DNA of 64,000 nt from Muricea muricata (lineage: Eukaryota; Cnidaria; Anthozoa; Malacalcyonacea; Plexauridae). The DNA lies in assembly GCA_963855995.1 (NCBI GenBank), contig OY979726.1:8470701-8534700 (forward strand), written 5' to 3'. Numbering within the stretch: the first letter of the stretch is position 1; every line of letters begins with the position of its first letter. The notes below the pieces were generated by a model that was not told where the DNA came from, ran no database searches, and worked only from the letters and a program-made list of their open reading frames with translations. Positions 1 to 12,500 of this stretch are shown here, piece after piece. Position numbers and translations under genes: made by a program.

Positions 1-264
1 GAGCGCCGAAAACATGATTGCGGACTTCCTATAAGCTCTGCAATTTCGATATAGAAGCTGTCTTTTAGGTCCGCGATTGCAATATATCATTGGGCTCAAC
101 TCGTTCACTTTAGCACTCAAAAACTTATTTTAAGCTCTAAAACGTCGCCGTGATCGATTTGAGAAGGCAATTTTTAGTTGGCAGTCTGAGCATCTTTTTA
201 CGCTCAAATCGCTTCCAGAACGCCTAAAACGCGATTTTGATTATTGTAAGAGCGTTTCTTTTCA

Positions 265-1060
265 GTTTAAAAGCAGGTTGTAGGTTTCTCATTTCAACAT
301 GCTATTTTGCTGATGTCGATAGTTTGACCGCCGAAAACAAGATTGCGGACTTTCTAAGTTCTCCAATTTCGATTTAAGAGCTGTCTATTAGGTCCGCGAT
401 TGCAATATATCATTGGGCTTAACTCGTTCACTTTAGCACTCAAAACATCATTTTAAGCTCTAAAACGTCACCGTGATCGATTTGAGAAGGCAATTTTTAG
501 TGTGCAGTCTGAGCATGTTTTTACGCTTAAATCGCTTCAAGAACGCCTAAAACGCGATTTTGATGATTGTAACAGCGTTTCTTTCCCGTTTCAAAGCAGG
601 TTGTGGGGTTCTCATTACAACATGCTATTTTGCTGATGTCGATAGTTTGAGCGCCGAAACATGATTGCGGACTTCCTATAAGTTCTCCAATTTCGATATA
701 GAAGCTGTCTTTTAGGTACGCGATTGCAATATATCATTGTGCTCTACTCGTTCTTTTTAACACTCAAAACATAATTTTAAGCTCTAAAACGTAGCCGTGG
801 TCGATTTGAGACGGAAATTTTTAGTTGGCAGTCTGATTATGTTTTACGCTCAAATCGCTTCCAGAACGCCTAAAACGCGATTTTGATGATTGTAAGAGCG
901 TTTCTTTTCAGTCTCAATGATTGCTGTAGGTTTCTCATTTCAACATGCTATTTTGCTGATGTCGATAGTTTGACCGCCGAAAACATGATCAGACTTGCTA
1001 AGTTCTCCAATTTCGATTTAGAAGTTTTCTTTTAGGACCGCGATTGCAATATATCATTGT
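265..1060 (+). repeat. Copy 1 of a four-copy satellite block
   Basis: A run of about 2.5 monomers with unusual shared variants: TTTGACCGCCGAAAACAAG, CTGTCTATTAGG, TTTTTAGTGTGCAGTC, TTTCTTTCCCGTTTC, GGGGTTCTCATTACAAC, GATTATGTTTTACGC and CATGATCAGACTTGC. The same variants occur in the same order at about 4,138-4,935, 5,754-6,550 and 11,253-12,050. The first two copies are 3,873 bp apart (12 monomers). Carrying so many private variants in order, these are copies by descent rather than independent monomers. Ends are approximate. Confidence 0.8.
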
Positions 1061-1759
1061 GCTCAAGTCGTTCTTTTTAGCACTCAAAACATCATTTTAA
1101 GCTCTAAAACGTCGCCGTGATCGATTTGAGACGGATATTTTTAGTTGGCAGTCTGAGCATGTTTTTACGCTCAAATCGCTTCCAGATCGCCTAAACGCGA
1201 TTTTGATGATTGTAAGAAGGTTTCTTTTCAGTCTGAAAGCATGTTGTAGGTTTCTCATTTCAACATGCTATTTTGCTGATGTCGATAGTTTGAGCGCCGA
1301 AAACGTGATTGCAGACTTGCTAAGTTCTCCAATTTCGATTTAGAAGCTGTCTTTTAGGTACGCGATTTCAATATATTATTGTGCTCAACTCGTTCATTTT
1401 AGCACTCAAAACATCATTTTAAGCTATAAAACGTGTCCGTGATCGATTTGAGACGGCAATTTTTAGTTGGCAGTCTGAGCATGTTTTTACGCTCAAATCG
1501 CTTCCAGAACGCCGAAAACGCGATTTTGATTATTGTAAGAGCGTCTCTTTTAGGTTTCAAAGCAGGTTGTAGGTTTCTCATTTCAACATGCTATTTTGCT
1601 GATGTCGATTGTTTCAGCGCCGAAAACATGATTGCGGACTTGCTAAGTTCTCCAATTTCGATTTAGAAGCTATCTTTTGGGTACGCGATTGCAATATATC
1701 ATTGTGCTCAACTCGTTCTTTTTAGCACTCAAAACATCATTTTAAGCTCTAAAACGTCG

Positions 1760-3500
1760 CCGTGATCGATTTGAGACGGCAATTCTTAGTTGGCAGTCTG
1801 AGCATGTTTTTACGCTCAAATCGATTCCAGAACGCCTAAAACGCGATTTTGATGATTGTAAGAGCGTTTCTTTTCAGTCTCAATGATTGTTGTAGGTTTC
1901 TCATTTCAACATGCTATTTTGTTGATGTCGGTAGCTTGAGGGCCGAAAACATGATTGCGGACATGCTAAGTTCTAGAATTTCGATTTAGAAGATGTCTTT
2001 TAGGTACGCGATTGCAATATATTAATGTGCTCAACTCGTTCATTTTAGCACTCAAAAAATCATTTTAAGCTATAAAACGTCGCCGTGATCGATTTGAGAC
2101 GGCAATTTTTAGTTGGCAGTCTGAGCATGTTTTTACGCTCAAATCCAGAACGCCTAAAACATAATTTTGATGATTGTAAAAGCGTTTCTTTTCATTCTCA
2201 AAGCATGTTGTAGCTTTCTAATTTCAACATGCTATTTTGCTGACGTCGATAGTTTGAGCGCCGAAAACATGATTGCGGACTTCTTATAAGTTCTGCTATT
2301 TCGTTATAGAAGCTGTCTTTTAGGGCCGCGATTGCAATATATCATTGGGCTCAACTCGTTCACTTTAGAACTCAAAACATCATTTTAAGCTCTAAAACGT
2401 CGCCGTGATCGATTTGAGACGGCAATTTTTAGTTGGCAGTCTGAGTATGTTTTTACGCTCAAATCGCTTCCAGATCGCCTAAAACGCGATTTTGATGATT
2501 GTAAGAGCGTTTCTTTTCAGTCTCAATGCATGTTGTAGGTTTCTTATTTCAACATGTTTTTTTCTGATGTCGATAGTTTGAGCGCCGAAAACATGATTGC
2601 TGACTTCCTATAAGTTCTCCAATTTAAATATAGAAGCTGTCTTTTAGGTACGCGATTGCAATATATCATTGTGCTCAACTCGTTCTTTTTAGCACTCAAA
2701 AACTCATTTTAAGCTCTAAAACGTCGCCGTGATCGATTTGAGACGGATATTTTTAGTTGGCAGTCTGAGCATGTTTTTACGCTCAAATCGCTTCCAGAAC
2801 GCCTAAAACGCGATTTTGATGATTGTAAGAACGTTTCTTTTTAGTCTCAAAGCATGTTGTAGGTTTCTAATTTCAACATGCTATTTTGCTCATGTCGATA
2901 GTTTGAGCGCCGAAAACGTGATTGCGGACTTGCTAAGTTCTCCAATTTCGATTTAGAAGCTGTCTTTTAGGTCCGCGATTGCAATATATCATTGGGCTCA
3001 ACTGGTATATTTTAGTACTCGAAACATCATTTTAAGCTCTAAAACGTCGCCGTGATCGATTTGAGACGGCAATTTTTAGTTGGCAGTATGAGCATCTTTT
3101 TACGCTCAAATCGCGTCCAGAACGCCTAAAACGCGATTTTGATTATTGTAAGAGCGTTTCTTTTCAGTTTCAAAGCAGGTTGTAGGTTTCTCATTTGAAC
3201 ATGCTATTTTGCTGATGTCGATAGTTTGAGCGCCGAAAACATGATTGCGGACTTCCTATAAGTTCTCCAATTTCGATATAGAAGCTGTCTTTTGGGTACG
3301 CGATTGCAATATATCATTGTGCTCAACTCGTTCTTTTTAGCACTCAAAACATCATTTTAAGCTCTAAAACGTCGCCGTGATCGATTTGAGACGGATATTT
3401 TTAGTTGGCAGTCTGAGCATGTTTTTACGCTCAAATCGCTTCCAGAACGCCTAAAACGCGATTTTGATGATTGTAAGAGCGTTTCTTTTCAGTTTCAAAG
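1760..3500 (+). repeat. Satellite block copied at ~8,870-10,610 (offset ~7.11 kb)
   Basis: A run of five to six monomers is repeated about 7.11 kb downstream (22 monomers). Shared private variants in order are GTTGATGTCGGTAGCTTGAG, GGACATGCTAAGTTCTAG, the short CTCAAATCCAGAACG monomer with AAAACATAATTTTG, TTTCGTTATAGAAGC, AACATGTTTTTTTCTGATG and AACTGGTATATTTTAGTACTC. A related, more diverged version sits near 13.8-14.9 kb. Boundaries are approximate. Confidence 0.75.
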
Positions 3501-6500
3501 CAGGTTTTAGGGTTCTCATTTAAACATGCTATTTTGCTGATGTCGATAGTTTGAGCGCAGAAAACATGATTTCGGACTTCCTATAAGTTCTCCAATTTCG
3601 ATTTAGAAGCTGTCTTTTAGGTACGCGATTGCAATATTTCATTGGGCTCAACTCGTTCATTTTAGCACTCGAAACATCATTTTAAGCTCTAAAACGTCGC
3701 CGTGATCGATTTGAGACGGCAATTTTTAGTTGGCAGTCTGAGCATGTTTTTACGCTCAAATTGCTTCCAGAACGCCTAAAACGCGATTTTGATTATTGTA
3801 AGAGCGTTTCTTTTCAGTTTCAAAGCAGGTTGTAGGGTTCTTATTTCAACATGCTATTTTCCTTATGTCGATAGTTTGAGAGCCGAAAACGTGATTGCGG
3901 ACTTGCTAAGTTCTCCAATTTCGATTTAGAAGTTGTGTTTTAGGACCGCGATTGGAATATATAATTGTGCTCAAGTCGTTCTTTTTAGCACTCAAAACAT
4001 CATTTTAAGCTCTAAAACGTCGCCGTGATCGATTTGAGACGGATATTTTTAGTTCGCAGTCTGAGCATGTTATTACGTTCAAATCGCTTCCAGAACGCCT
4101 AAAACGCGATTTTGATTATTGTAAGAGCGTTTCTTTTCAGTTTAAAAGCAGGTTGTAGGTTTCTCATTTCAACATGCTATTTTGCTGATGTCGATAGTTT
4201 GACCGCCGAAAACAAGATTGCGGACTTTCTAAGTTCTCCAATTTCGATTTAAGAGCTGTCTATTAGGTCCGCGATTGCAATATATCATTGGGCTCAACTC
4301 GTTCACTTTAGCACTCAAAACATCATTTTAAGCTCTAAAACGTCACCGTGATCGATTTGAGAAGGCAATTTTTAGTGTGCAGTCTGAGCATGTTTTTACG
4401 CTTAAATCGCTTCCAGAACGCCTAAAACGCGATTTTGATGATTGTAACAGCGTTTCTTTCCCGTTTCAAAGCAGGTTGTGGGGTTCTCATTACAACATGC
4501 TATTTTGCTGATGTCGATAGTTTGAGCGCCGAAAACATGATTGCGGACTTCCTATAAGTTCTCCAATTTCGATATAGAAGCTGTCTTTAAGGTACGCGAT
4601 TGCAATATATCATTGTGCTCTACTCGTTCTTTTTAACACTCAAAACATCATTTTAAGCTCTAAAACGTAGCCGTGATCGATTTGAGACGGAAATTTTTAG
4701 TTGGCAGTCTGATTATGTTTTACGCTCAAATCGCTTCCAGAACGCCTAAAACGCGATTTTGATGATTGTAAGAGCGTTTCTTTTCAGTCTCAATGATTGC
4801 TGTAGGTTTCTCATTTCAACATGCTATTTTGCTGATGTCGATAGTTTGACCGCCGAAAACATGATCAGACTTGCTAAGTTCTAAAATTTCGATTTAGAAG
4901 TTTTCTTTTAGGACCGCGATTGCAATATATCATTGTGCTCAAGTCGTTCTTTTTAGCACTCAAAACATCATTTTAAGCTCTAAAACGTCGCCGTGATCGA
5001 TTTGAGACGGATATTTTTAGTTGGCAGTCTGAGCATGTTTTTACGCTCAAATCGCTTCCAGAACGCCTAAAACGCGATTTTGATGATTGTAAGAGCGTTT
5101 CTTTTCAGTTTCAAAGCAGGTTTTAGGGTTCTCATTTAAACATGCTATTTTGCTGATGTCGATAGTTTGAGCGCAGAAAACATGATTTCGGACTTCCTAT
5201 AAGTTCTCCAATTTCGATTTAGAAGCTGTCTTTTAGGTACGCGATTGCAATATTTCATTGGGCTCAACTCGTTCATTTTAGCACTCGAAACATCATTTTA
5301 AGCTCTAAAACGTCGCCGTGATCGATTTGAGACGGCAATTTTTAGTTGGCAGTCTGAGCATGTTTTTACGCTCAAATTGCTTCCAGAACGCCTAAAACGC
5401 GATTTTGATTATTGTAAGAGCGTTTCTTTTCAGTTTCAAAGCAGGTTGTAGGGTTCTTATTTCAACATGCTATTTTCCTTATGTCGATAGTTTGAGAGCC
5501 GAAAACGTGATTGCGGACTTGCTAAGTTCTCCAATTTCGATTTAGAAGTTGTGTTTTAGGACCGCGATTGGAATATATAATTGTGCTCAAGTCGTTCTTT
5601 TTAGCACTCAAAACATCATTTTAAGCTCTAAAACGTCGCCGTGATCGATTTGAGACGGATATTTTTAGTTCGCAGTCTGAGCATGTTATTACGTTCAAAT
5701 CGCTTCCAGAACGCCTAAAACGCGATTTTGATTATTGTAAGAGCGTTTCTTTTCAGTTTAAAAGCAGGTTGTAGGTTTCTCATTTCAACATGCTATTTTG
5801 CTGATGTCGATAGTTTGACCGCCGAAAACAAGATTGCGGACTTTCTAAGTTCTCCAATTTCGATTTAAGAGCTGTCTATTAGGTCCGCGATTGCAATATA
5901 TCATTGGGCTCAACTCGTTCACTTTAGCACTCAAAACATCATTTTAAGCTCTAAAACGTCACCGTGATCGATTTGAGAAGGCAATTTTTAGTGTGCAGTC
6001 TGAGCATGTTTTTACGCTTAAATCGCTTCCAGAACGCCTAAAACGCGATTTTGATGATTGTAACAGCGTTTCTTTCCCGTTTCAAAGCAGGTTGTGGGGT
6101 TCTCATTACAACATGCTATTTTGCTGATGTCGATAGTTTGAGCGCCGAAAACATGATTGCGGACTTCCTATAAGTTCTCCAATTTCGATATAGAAGCTGT
6201 CTTTAAGGTACGCGATTGCAATATATCATTGTGCTCTACTCGTTCTTTTTAACACTCAAAACATCATTTTAAGCTCTAAAACGTAGCCGTGATCGATTTG
6301 AGACGGAAATTTTTAGTTGGCAGTCTGATTATGTTTTACGCTCAAATCGCTTCCAGAACGCCTAAAACGCGATTTTGATGATTGTAAGAGCGTTTCTTTT
6401 CAGTCTCAATGATTGCTGTAGGTTTCTCATTTCAACATGCTATTTTGCTGATGTCGATAGTTTGACCGCCGAAAACATGATCAGACTTGCTAAGTTCTAA

Positions 6501-6560
6501 AATTTCGATTTAGAAGTTTTCTTTTAGGACCGCGATTGCAATATATCATTGTGCTCAAGT
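3330..6560 (+). repeat. Tandem 5-monomer higher-order duplication (~1,616 bp x 2)
   Basis: Positions about 3,330-4,945 and 4,946-6,560 are close to identical at an offset of about 1,616 bp, which is five monomers. Diagnostic variants found in both are the GGTTTTAGGGTTCTCATTTA stretch (3,508 and 5,123), CATGATTTCGGACTTCC, TTTTCCTTATGTCG, GCATGTTATTACGTTC and GACCGCCGAAAACAAG. Unequal crossing-over within the array is the simplest explanation. No gene is in it. Confidence 0.85.
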
Positions 6561-9500
6561 CGTTCTTTTTAGCACTCAAAACATCATTTTAAGCTCTAAA
6601 ACGTCGCCGTGATCGATTTGAGACGGATATTTTTAGTTGGCAGTCTGAGCATGTTTTTACGCTAAAATCGCTTCCAGATCGCCTAAACGCGATTTTGATG
6701 ATTGTAAGAAGGTTTCTTTTCAGTCTGAAAGCATGTTGTAGGTTTCTCATTTCAACATGCTATTTTGCTGATGTCGATAGTTTGAGCGCAGAAAACGTGA
6801 TTGCGGACTTGCTAAGTTCTCCAATTTCGATTTAGAAGCTGTCTTTTAGAAACGCGATTTCAATATATTATTGTGCTCAACTCGTTCATTTTAGCACTCA
6901 AAACATCATTTTAAGCTATAAAACGTGTCCGTGATCGATTTGAGACGGCAATTTTTAGTTGGCAGTCTGAGCATGTTTTTACGCTCAAATCGCTTCCAGA
7001 ACGGCTAAAACGTGATTTTGATGATTGTAAGAGCGTTTCTTTTCAGTCTCAATGCATGTTGTAGGTTTCTTATTTCAATATGCTATTTTGCTGATGTCGA
7101 TTGTTTCAGCGCCGAAAACATGATTGCGGACTTCCTATAAGTTCTCCAATTTCGATATAGAAGCTATCTTTTGGGTACGCGATTGCAATATATCATTGTG
7201 CTCAACTCGTTCTTTTTAGCACTCAAAACATCATTTAAAGCTCTAAAACGTCGCCGTGATCGATTTGAGACGGCAATTTTTAGTTGGCAGTATGAGCATC
7301 TTTTTACGCTCAAATCGCGTCCAGAACGCCTAAAACGCGATTTTGATTATTGTAAGAGCGTTTCTTTTCAGTTTCAAAGGAGGTTGTAGGTTTCTCATTT
7401 GAACATGCTATTTTGCTGATGTCGATAGTTTGAGCGCCGAAAACATGATTGCGGACTTCCTATAAGTTCTCCAATTTCGATATAGAAGCTGTCTTTTGGG
7501 TACGCGATTGCAATATATCATTGTGCTCAACTCGTTCTTTTTAGCACTCAAAACATCATTTTAAGCTCTAAAACGTCGCCGTGATCGATTTGAGACGGAT
7601 ATTTTTAGTTGGCAGTCTGAGCATGTTTTTACGCTCAAATCGCTTCCAGAACGCCTAAAACGCGATTTTGATGATTGTAAGAGCGTTTCTTTTCAGTTTC
7701 AAAGCAGGTTTTAGGGTTCTCATTTAAACATGCTATTTTGCTGATGTCGATAGTTTGAGCGCAGAAAACATGATTTCGGACTTCCTATAAGTTCTCCAAT
7801 TTCGATTTAGAAGCTGTCTTTTAGGTCCGCGATTGCAATATTTCATTGGGCTCAACTCGTTCATTTTAGCACTCGAAACATCATTTTAAGCTCTAAAACG
7901 TCGCCGTGATCGATTTGAGACGGCAATTTTTAGTTGGCAGTCTGAGCATGTTTTTACGCTCAAATTGCTTCCAGAACGCCTAAAACGCGATTTTGATTAT
8001 TGTAAGAGCGTTTCTTTTCAGTTTCAAAGCAGGTTGTAGCGTTCTTATTTCAACATGCTATTTTCCTTATGTCGATAGTTTGAGCGCCGAAAACGTGATT
8101 GCGGACTTGCTAAGTTCTCCAATTTCGATTTAGAAGTTGTGTTTTAGGACCGCGATTGCAATATATCATTGTGCTCAAGTCGTTCTTTTTAGCACTCAAA
8201 ACATCATTTTAAGCTCTAAAACGTCGCCGTGATCGATTTGAGACGGATATTTTTAGTTGGCAGTCTGAGCATGTTTTTACGCTAAAATCGCTTCCAGATC
8301 GCCTAAACGCGATTTTGATGATTGTAAGAAGGTTTCTTTTCAGTCTGAAAGCATGTTGTAGGTTTCTCATTTCAACATGCTATTTTGCTGATGTCGATAG
8401 TTTGAGCGCCGAAAACGTGATTGCGGACTTGCTAAGTTCTCCAATTTCGATTTAGAAGCTGTCTTTTAGGTACGCGATTTCAATATATTATTGTGCTCAA
8501 CTCGTTCATTTTAGCACTCAAAACATCATTTTAAGCTATAAAACGTGTCCGTGATCGATTTGAGACGGCAATTTTTAGTTGGCAGTCTGAGCATGTTTTT
8601 ACTCTCAAATCGCTTCCAGAACGGCTAAAACGTGATTTTGATGATTGTAAGAGCGTTTCTTTTCAGTCTCAATGCATGTTGTAGGTTTCTTATTTCAATA
8701 TGCTATTTTGCTGATGTCGATTGTTTCAGCGCCGAAAACATGATTGCGGACTTCCTATAAGTTCTCCAATTTCGATATAGAAGCTATCTTTTGGGTACGC
8801 GATTGCAATATATCATTGTGCTCAACTCGTTCTTTTTAGCGCTCAAAACATCATTTTAAGCTCTAAAACGTCGCCGTGATCGATTTGAGACGGCAATTCT
8901 TAGTTCGCAGTCTGAGCATGTTTTTACGCTCAAATCGGTTCCAGAACGCCTAAAACGCGATTTTGATGATTGTAAGAGCGTTTCTTTTCAGTCTCAATGA
9001 TTGTTGTAGGTTTCTCATTTCAACATGCTATTTTGTTGATGTCGGTAGCTTGAGGGCCGAAAACATGATTGCGGACATGCTAAGTTCTAGAATTTCGATT
9101 TACAAGATGTCTTTTAGGTACGCGATTGCAATATATTAATGTGCTCAACTCGTTCATTTTAGCACTCAAAAAATCATTTTAAGCTATAAAACGTCGCCGT
9201 GATCGATTTGAGACGGCAATTTTTAGTTGGCAGTCTGAGCATGTTTTTACGCTCAAATCCAGAACGCCTAAAACATAATTTTGATGATTGTAAAAGCGTT
9301 TCTTTTCATTCTCAAAGCATGTTGTAGCTTTCTAATTTCAACATGCTATTTTGCTGACGTCGATAGTTTGAGCGCCGAAAACATGATTGCGGTCTTCTTA
9401 TAAGTTCTGCTATTTCGTTATAGAAGCTGTTTTTTAGGGCCGCGATTGCAATATATCATTGGGCTCAACTCGTTCACTTTAGAACTCAAAACATCATTTT

Positions 9501-12500
9501 AAGCTCTAAAACGTCGCCGTGATCGATTTGAGACGGCAATTTTTAGTTGGCAGTCTGAGTATGTTTTTACGCTCAAATCGCTTCCAGATCAACTAAAACG
9601 CGATTTTGATGATTGTAAGAGCGTTTCTTTTCAGTCTCAATGCATGTTGTAGGTTTCTTATTTCAACATGTTTTTTTCTGATGTCGATAGTTTGAGCGCC
9701 GAAAACATGATTGCTGACTTTTTATAAGTTCTCCAATTTAAATATAGAAGCTGTCTTTTAGGTACGCGATTGCAATATATCATTGTGCTCAACTCGTTCT
9801 TTTTAGCACTCAAAAACTCATTTTAAGCTCTAAAACGTCGCCGTGATCGATTTGAGACGGATATTTTTAGTTGGCAGTCTGAGCATGTTTTTACGCTCAA
9901 ATCGCTTCCAGAACGCCTAAAACGCGATTTTGATGATTGTAAGAACGTTTCTTTTTAGTCTCAAAGCATGTTGTAGGTTTCTAATTTCAACATGCCACTT
10001 TGCTCATGTCGATAGTTTGAGCGCCGAAAACGTGATTGCGGACTTGCTAAGTTCTCCAATTTCGATTTAGAAGCTGTCTTTTAGGTCCGCGATTGCAATA
10101 TATCATTGGGCTCAACTGGTATATTTTAGTACTCGAAACATCATTTTAAGCTCTAAAACGTCGCCGTGATCGATTTGAGACGGCAATTTTTAGTTGGCAG
10201 TATGAGCATCTTTTTACGCTCAAATCGCGTCCAGAACGCCTAAAACGCGATTTTGATTATTGTAAGAGCGTTTCTTTTCAGTTTCAAAGCAGGTTGTAGG
10301 TTTCTCATTTCAACATGCTATTTTGCTGATTTCGATAGTTTGAGCGCCGAAAACATGATTGCGGACTTCCTATAAGTTCTCCAATTTCAATATAGAAGCT
10401 GTCTTTTGGGTACGCGATTGCAATATATCATTGTGCTCAACTCGTTCTTTTTAGCACTCAAAACATCATTTTAAGCTCTAAAACGTCGCCGTGATCGATT
10501 TGAGACGGATATTTTTAGTTGGCAGTCTGAGCATGTTTTTACGCTCAAATCGCTTCCAGAACTTCTAAAACGCGATTTTGATGATTGTAAGAGCGTTTCT
10601 TTTCAGTTTCAAAGCAGGTTTTAAGGTTCTCATTTCAACATGCTATTTTGCTGATGTCGATAGTTTGAGCGCAGAAAACATGATTTCGGACTTCCTATAA
10701 GTTCTCCAATTTCGATTTAGAAGCAGTCTTTTAGGTCCGCGATTGCAATATTTCATTGGGCTCAACTCGTTCATTTTAGCACTCGAAACATCATTTTAAG
10801 CTCTAAAACGTCGCCGTGATCGATTTGAGACGGCATTTTTTAGTTTGCAGTCTGAGCATGTTTTTACGCTCAAATTGCTTCCAGAACGCCTAAAACGCGA
10901 TTTTGATTATTGTAAGAGCGTTTCTTTTCAGTTTCAAAGCAGGTTGTAGGGTTCTTATTTCAACATGCTATTTTCCTTATGTCGATAGTTTGAGCGCCGA
11001 AAACGTGATTGCGGACTTGCTAAGTTCTCCAATTTCGATTTAGAAGTTGTGTTTTAGGACCGCGATTGCAATATATAATTGTGCTCAAGTCGTTCTTTTT
11101 AGCACTCAAAACATCATTTTAAGCTCTAAAACGTCGCCGTGATCGATTTGAGACGGATATTTTTAGTTCGCAGTCTGAGCATGTTATTACGCTCAAATCG
11201 CTTCCAGAACGCCTAAAACGCGATTTTGATTATTGTAAGAGCGTTTCTTTTCAGTTTAAAAGCAGGTTGTAGGTTTCTCATTTCAACATGCTATTTTGCT
11301 GACGTCGATACTTTGACCGCCGAAAACAAGATTGCGGACTTTCTAAGTTCTCGAATTTCGATTTAAGAGCTGTCTATTAGGTCCGCGATTGCAATATATC
11401 ATTGGGCTCAACTCGTTCACTTTAGCACTCAAAACATCATTTTAAGCTCTAAAACGTCACCGTGATCGATTTGAGAAGGCAATTTTTAGTGTGCAGTCTG
11501 AGCATGTTTTTACGCTTAAATCGCTTCCAGAACGCCTAAAACGCGATTTTGATGATTGTAACAGCGTTTCTTTCCCGTTTCAAAGCAGGTTGTGGGGTTC
11601 TCATTACAACATGTTATTTTGCTGATGTCGATAGTTTGAGCGCCGAAAACATGATTGCGGACTTCCTATAAGTTCTCCAATTTCGATATAGAAGCTGTCT
11701 TTTAGGTACGCGATTGCAATATATCATTGTGCTCTACTCGTTCTTTTTAACACTCAAAACATCATTTTAAGCTCTAAAACGTAGCCGTGATCGATTTGAG
11801 ACGGAAATTTTTAGTTGGCAGTCTGATTATGTTTTACGCTCAAATCGCTTCCAGAACGCCTAAAACGCGATTTTGATGATTGTAAGAGCGTTTCTTTTCA
11901 GTCTCAATGATTGCTGTAGGTTTCTCATTTCAACATGCTATTTTGCTGATGTCGATAGTTTGACCGCCGAAAACATGATCAGACTTGCTAAGTTCTCCAA
12001 TTTCGATTTAGAAGTTTTCTTTTAGGACCGCGATTGCAATATATCATTGTGCTCAAGTCGTTCTTTTTAGCACTCAAAACATCATTTTAAGCTCTAAAAC
12101 GTCGCCGTGATCGATTTGAGACGGATATTTTTAGTTGGCAGTGTGAGCATGTTTTTACGCTCAAATCGCTTCCAGATCGCCTAAACGCGATTTTGATGAT
12201 TGTAAGAAGGTTTCTTTTCAGTCTGAAAGCATGTTGTAGGTTTCTCATTTCAACATGCTATTTTGCTGATGTCGATAGTTTGAGCGCCGAAAACGTGATT
12301 GCGGACTTGCTAAGTTCTCCAATTTCGATTTAGAAGCTGTCTTTTAGGTACGCGATTTCAATATATTATTGTGCTCAACTCGTTCATTTTAGCACTCAAA
12401 ACATCATTTTGAGCTATAAAACGTGTCCGTGATCGATTTGAGACGGCAATTTTTAGTTGGCAGTCTGAGCATGTTTTTACGCTCAAATCGCTTCCAGAAC

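Noticed and set aside
1433..1666. 77-codon frame, with a similar one at 13,399-13,626
   Set aside because: Read-through of one satellite monomer; a single T or A change elsewhere in the array restores the stops. No start context or neighbouring gene signals.
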